This document shows, in pieces, positions 16,072-24,465 of a stretch of DNA of 64,000 nucleotides. The notes beneath the pieces were generated by a model. That model searched no databases, was not told the DNA's origin, and was given only the letters and a program-made list of their open reading frames with translations. A program made the position numbers and the translations under genes. The stretch comes from Curtanaerobium respiraculi (GTDB lineage: Bacteria > Actinomycetota > Coriobacteriia > Coriobacteriales > Eggerthellaceae). Within the stretch, counting starts at the first letter, position 1; each line of letters opens with the position of its first letter. The stretch is taken from assembly GCF_024609215.1 (NCBI RefSeq), contig NZ_JANIPD030000001.1:62001-126000 (forward strand), given 5' to 3'.

Positions 16072-17550
16072 TCAGCCGTTCAGGCGATAGCTCTGCCTTG
16101 AGCTCCTGAGCTCCCCGATCCTTTCGACCACATCCCTCTCGACGAGCTTCTTCAACTGGTAGTTCACCGTGCTGCGCGGCATCCCGAGCGCCTGGGCGAT
16201 CTCGGCAGAACTCGATTCCCCGTGCGCTTCGAGATAGCCGAGAACGCGATCGGCCCCGCTCCCGCGGCCGTTGCGAACCGCTTCGCCAGGCGGGATCGTC
16301 GGGGCGCTCTTCCTGAGAACGATGGAGAACATCGAAATTGAGTCGGCGACCACCGGTCCGCCCATTCCTCTTTCGCGCAACAGGGTCTCGATCAGCTGGA
16401 AACCCGTCCCGCGGCTCTCCGCGACGAACCCGCCTTCGAAGGGGGTCGTTTCCAGCAGTGCAGACAGATGCTGGTTGCGCGTGGAGGAATAGCCCGCCGA
16501 GCCGATAGTGTCCACGGTGACGGTGCCGTACAGGCCCCCCGGGCTCAGCACTTCCATTCTGTCCGAATAAAGGTTCACTTGCACTTGCGTGCCCCTTCCC
16601 ATAGGCGAGTAATCCCTGTGCATGAGGGCATTGCACACCGCCTCGCGCACTGCGTCGGTGGGATAGTCGGGCACATCGACGCGAGCCCTGTCGCGAAGAA
16701 TGCTGCGGGTTCGCGAGTTCCGCCGGACTGCCATTATCGTGTCGTGGATGATCTGGGGAATCGGCCCCGCCATGGTTTCGGAATCGAGATACTTGACCTT
16801 CTCGGCCGACGTTTTCGCAACTCCAGGATAGCAGGTGAAGGAAACCGTCAATTGCGGATAATACTTCTGCGGGTATCGCCCCAAAGCCAGCAGCCCGGCA
16901 AGCGTCGGCCGCAACTGCCCGGATTGGTCCCGAGCGGCAACCACAAGGTCGACCAACGCGTCCTCCTCGGAAATCGAGGCGAATACGCGAGGGTGCAGCA
17001 TACGCTGGCGCTCGAGCACTTCTGCAACGAGGTTTCCGTCAAGGTCGTCCATTCTGGCGTTGGGCACGATCTCAGCATCGAAGGAAGGCTGGTATTTGTT
17101 CTCCGTCAGACGATCGATCTCGTATGGGCTCAGATGTCTGTCGCCGTCGAAGGAGCGAACGTACGAACCTTCGTGCATTCCCCGCTCGGTTACATAGACC
17201 GGCTTGTCGCGCGGGGCAACCTCGGGGACGCTCGCCAGAACGACCAAGGACCCCTCGAACGGGAGTATTTCGATATGCGCACGAACGGGAGGGCTCATTT
17301 TGTCCGAGCAGGCGCCCGCCAAGGCATTCGCGATCCGCTTCGCTTCGAAGCCCGAGGCTGGCTGAAACCCGTTCTTCTCCGACAGCCCCAGCACAATCGA
17401 GCCGCCCGACCCGTTGGAAAACGCGGACAGCGTTTCGACCATGCTCGAGGGGAGCTTCCCAACGGATTCCTTCACCTCCACCCGCTCGACGTCGGTGCCG
17501 ACCTTGCGGAGCCTGCCGATCAGGTCATCCAGGTATCGGGTCTCGTCCAC
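16072..17550 (-). CDS. AlbA_2/Schlafen-type ATP-binding putative transcriptional regulator
   Basis: A 492-aa protein of the bacterial Schlafen/AlbA_2 group. The N-terminal part has V-E-V-K-E-S-V-G, A-F-S-N-G-S-G-G-S-I-V-L-G, the signature of the divergent AAA_4/AlbA domain. The middle part has D-Y-P-T-D-A-V-R-E-A-V-C-N-A-L-M-H-R-D-Y and G-G-L-Y-G-T-V, typical of the following HATPase-like domain. The C-terminus is a winged helix with S-S-A-E-I-A-Q-A-L-G-M-P-R-S-T-V-N-Y-Q. It probably regulates transcription; several relatives are phage-defence or stress proteins. The start is GTG 17,550 with GAGG five bases upstream. It stands alone, followed by a 9-bp tandem repeat. Confidence 0.85.
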   Translation of the reverse strand: MDETRYLDDLIGRLRKVGTDVERVEVKESVGKLPSSMVETLSAFSNGSGGSIVLGLSEKNGFQPASGFEAKRIANALAGACSDKMSPPVRAHIEILPFEGSLVVLASVPEVAPRDKPVYVTERGMHEGSYVRSFDGDRHLSPYEIDRLTENKYQPSFDAEIVPNARMDDLDGNLVAEVLERQRMLHPRVFASISEEDALVDLVVAARDQSGQLRPTLAGLLALGRYPQKYYPQLTVSFTCYPGVAKTSAEKVKYLDSETMAGPIPQIIHDTIMAVRRNSRTRSILRDRARVDVPDYPTDAVREAVCNALMHRDYSPMGRGTQVQVNLYSDRMEVLSPGGLYGTVTVDTIGSAGYSSTRNQHLSALLETTPFEGGFVAESRGTGFQLIETLLRERGMGGPVVADSISMFSIVLRKSAPTIPPGEAVRNGRGSGADRVLGYLEAHGESSSAEIAQALGMPRSTVNYQLKKLVERDVVERIGELRSSRQSYRLNG

Positions 17551-17926
17551 ATCTGCCTCGTATCTTAATCATCGTCGCCTCCCGGCGACTTTCAGTCCTA
17601 TATTCCTGACGACCGGATATGGGGCATGATTTCCGTCAGACGGGGGGTCGCGTGATGCCAGTCCGCTGGGGTTCCATCCCCTTCGGGGGGCGGCCGGCCG
17701 GCAACCCTGGAAAGGGCTGCCGTCGTCCTATACCAACGAGCGAGCACCGCGCTGCCGCCGAGCATCGCTTCGCTCGCTCTGCCGATCGGTTTTTACTGTA
17801 AGGAGGCTCGCGCCCCCGCCCGGCGGAGTTGCGCCAATCAGCTGGATAGCGGTTCATCGCTTTATATCGAACGAGGCTGCGCGCCGCCGGTGCGAGGGGG
17901 CAACCGCCTCATCAACTTACCAAGCT

Positions 17927-17964
17927 GCTTAACAACTTACCAAATTATTGCGCTGTTGTTAAGC
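17927..17964. promoter_or_regulatory. 10-bp perfect inverted repeat in the 17,551-18,222 gap
   Basis: GCTTAACAAC (17,927-17,936) and GTTGTTAAGC (17,955-17,964) are perfect inverted repeats 18 bp apart. AACTTACCAA also occurs twice, overlapping the left arm. The position is about 377 bp upstream of the AlbA-type gene and 259 bp before the flavoprotein pseudogene. It may be an operator. Nothing else coding was found in this 670-bp gap. Confidence 0.3.
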
Positions 17965-18222
17965 GCATTAGCAAGAAGCGTGTGATTCGCATTACATCGC
18001 GTAACGCCTTCGTAGGCGAGAAAACTCGGACACCCCCGTTCCTTCTTGCGCATGCGTGGTCAGCGGACTTTCGCCCTGGCAGACCGACTGACCGCCGCAG
18101 TTGCCAGCAACCGAGATGGCCATTTCTGAAATTGCTGTTTGGGATATGCCGTATGGCATGGGTACTTTAGACCCAGCAAAGGAAGGCGATCGATACGCCT
18201 GCCGAAGAGAGGGGGACTTGCC

Positions 18223-18577
18223 ATGAAAACCATCGCAAAAAACGCTACCCGCCGCGATCTCGCGAAGGCGCGCGCACTGGGGTAAGCCACGTTCGCTGGG
18301 ACAATCCTGAGCGGATGCGCGCCCGCCGAGGCACATGCCGCCACCGTGACGGGGACCGTTCCGCAGACCTGGGATTACGAAAGCAAGCTCGTGATTGTGG
18401 GCAGCGGCGAGATCGGCCGAATGGCGGACCCCGGCGGCCCCACCAACACCGACGGCGACTAGGGCATGGTGAAGCAGATCGGAGGGCGTGCCTGCCTACT
18501 TGGACAGCGTGAGCCAGACCCTCATCCTCGGTGCCCGCGCAGGCCAAATCGCCGTCGACATGGACGCATGGACGTAA
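18223..18577 (+). pseudogene. remnant of a Tat-exported FAD-dependent reductase
   Basis: From ATG 18,223, behind an intact GAGAGGGGG ribosome site, the frame reads M-K-T-I-A-K-N-A-T-R-R-D-L-A-K with a decayed Tat motif, then TAA at codon 21. It continues in the same frame with A-T-F-A-G-T-I-L-S-G-C-A-P-A (a lipobox-like segment) and T-W-D-Y-E-S-K-L-V-I-V-G-S-G, the start of a FAD-binding fold. It then jumps to N-T-D-G-D followed by TAG. A shifted frame continues as A-Y-L-D-S-V-S-Q-T-L-I-L-G to TAA near 18,577. The pattern matches the exported flavoprotein family represented intact at 26,261, after a nonsense mutation and a large internal deletion. The tail overlaps the Nudix gene on the other strand. 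Confidence 0.75.
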
Positions 18578-18974
18578 CCCCCTCCCGCACGATGCCTTGC
18601 GCCTTGAGCGACCGAATCAGCCCGAAATCCGCGGGCAACCAGTCGACGGAACCGATAGTCGCGGCATCCAGCCAACGGGCGGCTTCGTGCTCCAGCAAGG
18701 CGTATCCGCCAACAAGGTGGCATAGGAAGCAGAGCATATGCAGATGGAACGAGGGGTAATCGTAATCGACGGTGTATACGAGCCGACCAACCGCGACCTC
18801 TGCCTTGAGCTCCTCGCGAATCTCGCGCGTAAGCGCCTCCTCGGGCGATTCACCCGGCTCGATCTTACCGCCGGGGAACTCCCATCTGCCCTTGAACTCG
18901 CCGTAGCCGCGCTGCGTCGCAAGCACGCTGCCATCGCGCTCGATCACCGCGGCCACCACTTCAACGGTCTTCAT
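18522..18974 (-). CDS. Nudix hydrolase, MutT-like
   Basis: A 150-aa Nudix protein. The box G-K-I-E-P-G-E-S-P-E-E-A-L-T-R-E-I-R-E-E fits G-x5-E-x7-R-E-x2-E-E, with the leading G-R-W-E-F-P-G-G typical of MutT (8-oxo-dGTPase) and close (d)CTPase relatives. It would hydrolyse oxidised or non-canonical nucleoside triphosphates. The start ATG 18,974 has GAAGGCGAGG upstream. The last 18 or so residues (after G-I-V-R-E-G, rich in Arg and Gly) run across the antisense of the flavoprotein remnant and look unlike a normal MutT end. The C-terminus may therefore have been extended when the neighbouring DNA was deleted. Confidence 0.85.
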   Translation of the reverse strand: MKTVEVVAAVIERDGSVLATQRGYGEFKGRWEFPGGKIEPGESPEEALTREIREELKAEVAVGRLVYTVDYDYPSFHLHMLCFLCHLVGGYALLEHEAARWLDAATIGSVDWLPADFGLIRSLKAQGIVREGVTSMRPCRRRFGLRGHRG

Positions 18975-19024
18975 GCCCTCGCCTTCCGAATGGATGCGTT
19001 CGCTTCCCCCTGGGACGATAGCAC

Positions 19025-19849
19025 CTATTCCGCATCGACGCGGCGCGAGGCGGTGCCCAATGCCATGCGCTTGTCGCGGGTGGCTCGCAGATACGCGTAG
19101 GCGACCCCGATGCCCCCGTACAGCCAGGCGGTGGCCACGTACTTCGCAAGGCTCATGACGTAGCTTGCGGGGCTCGCCACGATTCGGTACAGCGCGGACT
19201 GGTCGGCGAAGGGATACCCGGCCAGGGCATGGCCCACCGCCAGCAGCACGCCCTGGGCCACCATCAGCGCCATCATGGGGTAGGCGAGCTTTTGGACCTT
19301 GCGCCATGCCTCGCCCGACATGCGCTTCCGCACGCATGAGAACGAGGTGATCCACGGAACCAGGAAGCAAAGCATCAGGGGCACACCGGCCACGCCGCTG
19401 GCGAAGAACATGAACCAACCACCCACCTGGCCGAACGCCTGGAAGACCGTCTGGCTGGTGAAGACGAGAAGATAGGGGAGCACGCGCACGCAATGCGCGG
19501 CGATGATGATGCCGCCGAGGACCGACATCTCGGAGCGGATGGAGTACAGCTTCTTCACCATGGGACCGCGCTGCATCGCGCCGATGAACATGACGATCAG
19601 GTAGAAGCTCACCCCCGCGACCGCCGAGCTCGTCAGATTGAGGAATGTGTCGAGCAGGGGTATCGCGGCGCGCGTGGAATCGAAGCCGCCCATGCTCGCC
19701 GCGGTGGCGCCTGCGACGATCGCCGTCCACGGCAGGTAGAACGCCAGCGGGTGCGCGCGCAGGGGCTTCGCGCACAGCACGCAGAACGCCCACACGAACG
19801 GGAACACCTGCAGCAGGTCGGGAATGAATTGCGGAAGGAAGAAGACCAT
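19025..19849 (-). CDS. polytopic membrane protein, possible ferric-reductase/YedZ-like
   Basis: A 274-aa protein with about seven hydrophobic helices (for example W-A-F-C-V-L, L-P-W-T-A-I-V-A-G-A-T, G-G-I-I-I-A-A-H-C-V-R-V, P-M-M-A-L-M-V-A-Q-G-V). Single histidines in A-A-H-C-V-R and A-V-G-H-A-L could bind heme across helices as in ferric-reductase-like or YedZ proteins, but the match is by general layout only. GAAGG lies five bases before ATG 19,849; the open frame starts two codons earlier at GTG. It ends about 50 bp before the Nudix gene on the same strand and is divergent from the alarmone synthetase gene. Function remains open. Confidence 0.6.
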   Translation of the reverse strand: MVFFLPQFIPDLLQVFPFVWAFCVLCAKPLRAHPLAFYLPWTAIVAGATAASMGGFDSTRAAIPLLDTFLNLTSSAVAGVSFYLIVMFIGAMQRGPMVKKLYSIRSEMSVLGGIIIAAHCVRVLPYLLVFTSQTVFQAFGQVGGWFMFFASGVAGVPLMLCFLVPWITSFSCVRKRMSGEAWRKVQKLAYPMMALMVAQGVLLAVGHALAGYPFADQSALYRIVASPASYVMSLAKYVATAWLYGGIGVAYAYLRATRDKRMALGTASRRVDAE

Positions 19850-19977
19850 GGGCACCTTCGATTCGATGACGGATTCCCTCCGAGACTACGGCAGCGAAAT
19901 TCGCGAGTCCCTCGGGAAAATCCCTGATTCGACAAGCGGGAGGGAGATGGTCTCCCAGATGGTCTCCTGCAGGAACC

Positions 19978-20691
19978 TTGGGTAACCGTCAGTTCTCAAT
20001 GGACGAGGACCGGCAGGACCGCATGGTAAGATTGCGCGACAGCATATGCATCTGGAAGGATTCCATGGAATCGATTTACGCTGAATTCGCCGATAAGCTT
20101 CCTATCGTCATGCAGGATATCGTGGGCATGCTGGAAGAACGCAACCTGGCAAATCGCTCCGCAGGAGGGGAGGGGCTCTACGAGCACCTCCAGAAGCGCA
20201 TCAAGAGCGACGCGAGCATGCGCGAGAAATGCCGGCGGCGCGGCCTGCCGGAAACCGCCGAATCCGCCCTTGCCGAGCTTACGGACGCCGTGGGATTGCG
20301 TGTGGTGGTTCGCTTTCTGGACGATATCCAAACCATTCGCCGCATATTCGAATCCTCGGAGCGCATACGGATCGTCGCCGAGAAGGACTACATCACCCAA
20401 GTGAAGCCGAACGGCTACCGCGGGTTCCACCTCATCCTCGCGCTGAGCGAGCCGTTCGAGGACGTCCGGGGCAACATCCCCGGAACCTATTACGCGGAAG
20501 TGCAGCTGCGCACCATCGCCCAAGACGTCTGGGCGAGCCTTGAGCACGAGCTCAAATACAAGCACGATATTGGCAACGCGTCGCTCGTGCAGAGCGAGCT
20601 CCTTCGGTGCGCCGACGGGCTGGCATCCTGCGATGTGCAGATGCAGACGATCCGCACCCTCATCGAATCATCGAAAGGCGATGCGCAATGA
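19978..20691 (+). CDS. small alarmone synthetase (RelA/SpoT synthetase domain only)
   Basis: A 237-aa single-domain (p)ppGpp synthetase of the RelP/RelQ type. The ATP-binding segment reads K-R-I-K-S-D-A-S-M-R-E-K (about residues 73-84). It is followed by L-T-D-A-V-G-L-R-V-V-V-R-F, the G-loop region K-D-Y-I-T-Q-V-K-P-N-G-Y-R-G-F-H, and E-V-Q-L-R-T-I-A-Q-D-V-W-A-S-L-E-H with the catalytic Glu. No HD hydrolase or TGS/ACT domain is present. It should transfer pyrophosphate from ATP to GDP or GTP. The start is either TTG 19,978 (AGGA just upstream) or ATG 19,999. Its stop overlaps the response-regulator ATG (ATGA), so all three genes to 22,617 form one translationally coupled unit. Confidence 0.88.
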   Translation: MGNRQFSMDEDRQDRMVRLRDSICIWKDSMESIYAEFADKLPIVMQDIVGMLEERNLANRSAGGEGLYEHLQKRIKSDASMREKCRRRGLPETAESALAELTDAVGLRVVVRFLDDIQTIRRIFESSERIRIVAEKDYITQVKPNGYRGFHLILALSEPFEDVRGNIPGTYYAEVQLRTIAQDVWASLEHELKYKHDIGNASLVQSELLRCADGLASCDVQMQTIRTLIESSKGDAQ

Positions 20692-21371
20692 AGATACTGC
20701 TAGCGGAGGATGAAGCCGCGCTTTCGCGCGTGGTGTCGCGCGCGCTCGAAATCTCGGGGTTCGAGTGCGACGTGGCGAACGACGGGGTGGAGGCGTGCGA
20801 GCTTGCATCGCAATCCGCTTACGATTGCCTGGTCCTGGACATCATGATGCCGCGCAAGGACGGCATCGAGGCGCTGCGCGACATACGGGCGGCAGGCAAC
20901 CTGACCCCCGCGATCTTCTTGACTGCGAAAGCCGAGGTGGAGGACTGCGTGGCGGGCCTTGCCGCCGGTGCCGACGACTACCTCGCCAAACCCTTCGCGC
21001 TGCAGGAGCTCGTGGCTCGCATACAGGCGCAAACCCGCCGCGCCCAAGCGTTCTCGCCCGAGGTGCTGCGCTTGGGCAACGTGACGCTGAACGTTTCGAA
21101 CGAAACTCTCTCCAACGTGAATTCCATCCGCCTGCCCGACCGCGAAACGCGTCTGATGGAGCTGCTGCTGCGCAACCCCGATCGGGAGCTCTCCACCGAG
21201 ACCATCCTCGACCGCGTATGGGGAGACGAAGACGGGGCGGACCCCGAGATCGTATGGGTGTACATCTCGTATTTGCGGAACAAGTTGGAATCCATCGCCG
21301 CCGACGTGATCATCGAAGGCGAGAAAGGCGGGGGCTACCGTGCCCAGATCGCAGAAAAGCCCTATCGATAG
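20688..21371 (+). CDS. OmpR/PhoB-family response regulator
   Basis: A 227-aa response regulator. The receiver domain has the acidic pair in L-A-E-D-E, the phospho-acceptor Asp51 in C-L-V-L-D-I-M-M-P, the Thr switch in F-L-T-A-K and Lys in L-A-K-P-F. The C-terminal winged helix has R-E-L-S-T-E-T-I-L-D-R-V-W and a final I-E-G-E-K-G-G-G-Y-R (normally R-G-x-G-Y). It is activated by the kinase encoded immediately downstream. Its ATG overlaps the alarmone synthetase stop by four bases, and the kinase start overlaps its own 3' end by 32 bases. Targets are unknown; autoregulation of the synthetase operon is a reasonable guess. Confidence 0.93.
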   Translation: MKILLAEDEAALSRVVSRALEISGFECDVANDGVEACELASQSAYDCLVLDIMMPRKDGIEALRDIRAAGNLTPAIFLTAKAEVEDCVAGLAAGADDYLAKPFALQELVARIQAQTRRAQAFSPEVLRLGNVTLNVSNETLSNVNSIRLPDRETRLMELLLRNPDRELSTETILDRVWGDEDGADPEIVWVYISYLRNKLESIAADVIIEGEKGGGYRAQIAEKPYR

Positions 21372-22617
21372 CCTGCAGCATCGCTTCATATGGATGTCCA
21401 CCATCGCCGCGACGGTTCTGATAGCCCTCGTGCTGGTCACGCTCAACGTCGTCGCCTATGCGCGCATCTTCACCAACGAGGTCGCCATCGCGCAGATGAT
21501 CTCGGAGAACGGAGGGGTCCTGCCCGATGATGCGACGATCGCCTTCGAGGATCCCTCTCCCTACGAGGACGCGCTGGGCGCGTTTTTCGGCAGCCATGAA
21601 TTCGCACGGGACCGAACCGGCCTGGTGCGCTATTTCTGCGCAACGGTCGACGCGGACGGCACCCCCCTTTCCGCGGATGTCAGCCACATCACCGGCATCG
21701 ACGAGGAGCACGCCCTCGCCCTCGCCCGCACCATCTACGGCGAATGGGGCTCATTCTCGTTCGACGATAGCGATTATTTCTATGCGAGCGCCCCTACCGG
21801 CGGCAGCGGCGAAAAGACGCTGACGGCGCTTGACGCCACCTACGAGCTGCACGAGCAGCGCGTGACCACGGCGTACTCCATCGTCATCGGCATCGCGTTC
21901 GACCTGCTGTTCCTGATCATGGTCATGCTGCTCTCGCATCGCGCTGTGCAGCCGTTCGAGCGCAACATGCGAAGCCAGCGGCAGTTCATCACCAACGCGA
22001 GCCACGAGCTGAAGACGCCGCTCGCCATCATGCAGGCGAACACCGATCTGCAGGAGATGGTCGGCGGGGCCACCGAGCAGACCGGGGAGATAAAGCATCA
22101 GGTGAAAAGACTCAACGAACTCGTCGAGCGATTGCTTTTGCTTTCGCGCCTGCAGGAGACCGACGCGATGGAGCTGGAGGCGACGGATATCTCGGAGATC
22201 GTCCAGAGCATCGCCGGGGAATGGAGAGTCCCCGTCGAGCAGGGCGGGAAGACGTTCGAGGCGAGCGTGGCGCCGGGGCTTAAGGCCAAGGTCGACGCCC
22301 GCATGTTCCACGAGCTGGTGAACATACTGGTCGACAATGCCAACAAGTACTGCGATGCCGAAGGCGCGGTATCCGTGCGAATGTCCGGCAAGGGATCGAA
22401 AGCCGTCCTCGTCGTCTCGAACAGCTACGCGGCGGGGAAAGAGCAGGACTTCAGCCGGTTCTTCGAGCGCTTCTACCGTGAAGACGAATCGCACAGCAGC
22501 CAACGCAAGGGTGCGGGAATCGGGCTGTCCGTCGCATCGCAGATCGTGGAGGACTTCGGCGGCACGATCCGCGTCTCATGGAGCGGCGGGACCATCTTCT
22601 TCACCGTGGTGCTGTAA
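21340..22617 (+). CDS. membrane sensor histidine kinase
   Basis: A 425-aa kinase. TM1 is at about residues 17-40 and TM2 at about 178-198, bounding an extracytoplasmic sensor domain of about 135 residues with no motif I recognise. Phospho-acceptor His222 lies in N-A-S-H-E-L-K-T-P-L. The N box is L-V-D-N-A-N-K-Y and the G2 box is G-A-G-I-G-L-S-V-A. No HAMP domain stands out. GTG 21,340 is the start, overlapping the response regulator by 32 bases and preceded by GGCGGGGG, which implies coupling. The operon ends at a G+C hairpin before the convergent aroE-like gene. Confidence 0.92.
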   Translation: MPRSQKSPIDSLQHRFIWMSTIAATVLIALVLVTLNVVAYARIFTNEVAIAQMISENGGVLPDDATIAFEDPSPYEDALGAFFGSHEFARDRTGLVRYFCATVDADGTPLSADVSHITGIDEEHALALARTIYGEWGSFSFDDSDYFYASAPTGGSGEKTLTALDATYELHEQRVTTAYSIVIGIAFDLLFLIMVMLLSHRAVQPFERNMRSQRQFITNASHELKTPLAIMQANTDLQEMVGGATEQTGEIKHQVKRLNELVERLLLLSRLQETDAMELEATDISEIVQSIAGEWRVPVEQGGKTFEASVAPGLKAKVDARMFHELVNILVDNANKYCDAEGAVSVRMSGKGSKAVLVVSNSYAAGKEQDFSRFFERFYREDESHSSQRKGAGIGLSVASQIVEDFGGTIRVSWSGGTIFFTVVL

Positions 22618-22628
22618 CGTGAGAAGGA

Positions 22629-22649
22629 CGGCGGGGTGCTGCCCCGTCG
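22629..22649. terminator. G+C hairpin between convergent kinase and aroE-like genes
   Basis: CGGCGGGG pairs with CCCCGTCG (one wobble) around a five-base loop, 11 bp after the kinase stop and 15 bp before the aroE-like stop. No T-run follows on either strand, so it is only a possible bidirectional terminator. Confidence 0.35.
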
Positions 22650-22664
22650 CCGCGATGCAACGGG

Positions 22665-23543
22665 TTATTTGTACACCTTGCGGGCGATCATGTCGGCATC
22701 CATCTCGACACCGTACCAGATCTCCTCGCCGATGGCGGCCTGCTCGATCATCATGCCGAAACCCGGCACCGTGGTGCAGCCCTTCGCCTCGGCGTCTTTG
22801 ATCAGCTGCGTGATCTGCGGGAAGTAGACCGTATCCGCCACGACCATGCCCTCCTTGATGAACTCGGCGGGAACCGGGGTGTCGGCGTTGCCCTCGCCCA
22901 TGCCCACCGGCGTGCTGTTCACCAAGATGTCGGAACTTGCGATGGAGGCCTTCAGCTCCTCGTCGTCGCCGGTTCGGTACAGAACGACCCGCGTGCCCTT
23001 CAGCTCCTCGAGCTTCGGGGCGATGTCCTTCGCCTTCTGTTCGCCGAAGGTCCCCTCCATCTCGAACACGTCGATCTGCGCGATGCCCTCGAATGCCGCC
23101 TGCACGAAAATGGCGCTGCCCGCGCCGCCGCAGCCGACGAGCGTGAGCTTCTTGCCCTCCAGCTCGACGCCGGCTTTCTTCACGTTGCGCCAGAATCCGG
23201 CGCCGTCGGAATTGAAGCCTTTGGTCTTGCCGTCCTTGCAGCGGATCACGTTCACCGCGCCCATGAGGTCGGCGGCCTCGTCCATCTCGTCGAGCAGGGG
23301 GATGACCGCCTGCTTGTACGGCATGGTCACGTTGGACCCGTCCCAACCTTCCATCACCTTCATGGCGGAGATCACCGCGGGAAGATCCTCTTCCTTCTCG
23401 ATGTCGAAGCACAGATACACCGAATCCTGGCCCGCCTGCCCAAACGACAGGTTATGTGTCGCGGGGCTCAGCGAATGGGTAGTCGGTTTCCCGATAAGCG
23501 TGATCAGATGCGTGTGACCGCTGATACGTGAAGTTTCACTCAT
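22665..23543 (-). CDS. aroE: shikimate/quinate 5-dehydrogenase
   Basis: A 292-aa enzyme. The substrate-binding N-terminal domain has L-I-G-K-P-T-T-H-S-L-S-P-A-T-H-N, with the S-x-S-P shikimate-binding motif. G-S-N-V-T-M-P-Y-K carries the catalytic Lys, and F-N-S-D-G-A-G-F the catalytic Asp. The Rossmann fold has V-G-C-G-G-A-G-S-A-I. It reversibly reduces 3-dehydroshikimate, or oxidises quinate in YdiB-type members. M-E-G and E-M-E-G after the Rossmann strand give no clear Arg/Thr NADP pocket, so the cofactor is uncertain. GAGGAAG precedes ATG 23,543; frames open to 23,627 are non-coding. It stands alone next to the RAYT element. Confidence 0.9.
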   Translation of the reverse strand: MSETSRISGHTHLITLIGKPTTHSLSPATHNLSFGQAGQDSVYLCFDIEKEEDLPAVISAMKVMEGWDGSNVTMPYKQAVIPLLDEMDEAADLMGAVNVIRCKDGKTKGFNSDGAGFWRNVKKAGVELEGKKLTLVGCGGAGSAIFVQAAFEGIAQIDVFEMEGTFGEQKAKDIAPKLEELKGTRVVLYRTGDDEELKASIASSDILVNSTPVGMGEGNADTPVPAEFIKEGMVVADTVYFPQITQLIKDAEAKGCTTVPGFGMMIEQAAIGEEIWYGVEMDADMIARKVYK

Positions 23544-23601
23544 GATTGCTTCCTCATACACTCTTTCTGCCGCTTCTCGCGCAGCGGCCGCGCTCTTTCC
23601 T

Positions 23602-23646
23602 GGTGACAACCAACCGGTGACAACCAACCGTATTCTTTGTCACATC
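23602..23646. repeat. left end of the RAYT element
   Basis: GGTGACAACCAACC occurs twice in tandem (23,602-23,615 and 23,616-23,629), followed by GTATTCTTTGTCACAT. Its reverse complement matches the sequence on the other side of the transposase gene at about 25 of 29 positions, giving terminal inverted repeats. The end also contains GTGACA...TGTCAC, able to form a hairpin, and belongs to the dispersed family at 28,123, 28,251, 30,091, 31,922 and 39,107. Confidence 0.85.
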
Positions 23647-23662
23647 CCCAGGTGATGGGTGG

Positions 23663-24418
23663 CTAGGACTTGCACGCCCTCGATACGATCCCCCTGCCGA
23701 TGCCCGTGAGCCGCTCTATCTGCCGGATGGACAGCCCCCTCAGCCTCAGCTCGGCAAGGACCTCGTCCCTGCGCACCTTGCTTTCGACGGGAACCTCCCC
23801 GAGACCCGCTTCGCAAAGCACATCCTCGAGCGTCTCCAGGGCAGCTGCGTCGCTCAGCCTGAGAATCGGCTTGGATCGATGTGCAAGGCTGCTTTCATCG
23901 CACTGCGCCTTGTGGAAATCCGCGAACTGGCGGACACCTCCGAACAAATCGAGCACCGGTGCCGTCGTGCACAGCCGGGGCGAACCAACGTATTCTCGAT
24001 AGCTGCTCCATTCGAATAGGCATGTTTTCGAGAGGCCCGCCTCGATTGGGTTCCGATGGATGTAGCGCACGGTTTCCATAAGTTGGGCGTCGCCCTTGAT
24101 GGGGACGCTGCCATACCGTCCTTGCATCAGATGCCCGATATGATCGTGACGCCGATTGTAATACACGGCATATCTCCTGCCGCAGTTCTGCATGATGCGC
24201 GCAAGAGCAGCCATATCGGAGCGGAGAAGCAGATGGACGTGATTCCCCATGAGGGCGAACGCGTACAGGTCCGCGCTTCTATCGTCCAGTTCTTGCGACA
24301 GGACCTCCAGAAACCGGTCCCGATCGGCATCGTCTTCGAAAATGAGATGCCTGCCGCTGCCGCGCTGCGTTACATGGTAGATGTCCGCTTCGCTTTGTTC
24401 CCTTCGCTGATAAGCCAT
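23663..24418 (-). CDS. REP-associated tyrosine transposase (RAYT, Y1/HUH family)
   Basis: A 251-aa HUH endonuclease of the IS200/TnpA-REP group. The metal-binding HxH is His60/His62 in M-G-N-H-V-H-L-L-L. The candidate nucleophile Tyr lies in R-R-Y-A-V-Y-Y-N-R-R (residues 81-90). G-R-Y-G-S-V and R-Y-I-H-R-N-P-I-E-A-G-L are family landmarks. A C-terminal helical part ends with L-S-I-R-Q-I-E-R-L-T-G-I-G-R-G, resembling a DnaA-type DNA-binding helix-turn-helix. RAYTs nick and move single-stranded REP hairpins. GGGGGTGG precedes ATG 24,418. The gene is flanked by inverted copies of a palindromic repeat that recurs elsewhere in this window, so it probably mobilised them. Confidence 0.9.
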   Translation of the reverse strand: MAYQRREQSEADIYHVTQRGSGRHLIFEDDADRDRFLEVLSQELDDRSADLYAFALMGNHVHLLLRSDMAALARIMQNCGRRYAVYYNRRHDHIGHLMQGRYGSVPIKGDAQLMETVRYIHRNPIEAGLSKTCLFEWSSYREYVGSPRLCTTAPVLDLFGGVRQFADFHKAQCDESSLAHRSKPILRLSDAAALETLEDVLCEAGLGEVPVESKVRRDEVLAELRLRGLSIRQIERLTGIGRGIVSRACKS

Positions 24419-24465
24419 GCAACCACCCCCAGATTGGCGTTTTAATATCCTCAGTTTGCATACGT

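Noticed and set aside
15890-16636. A protein with an Arg-Lys-Asp repeat tail
   Set aside because: This arises from reading the 9-bp repeat in a shifted frame. The AlbA-type gene's own frame stops at 16,072 before the repeat, and no slippery site is evident.
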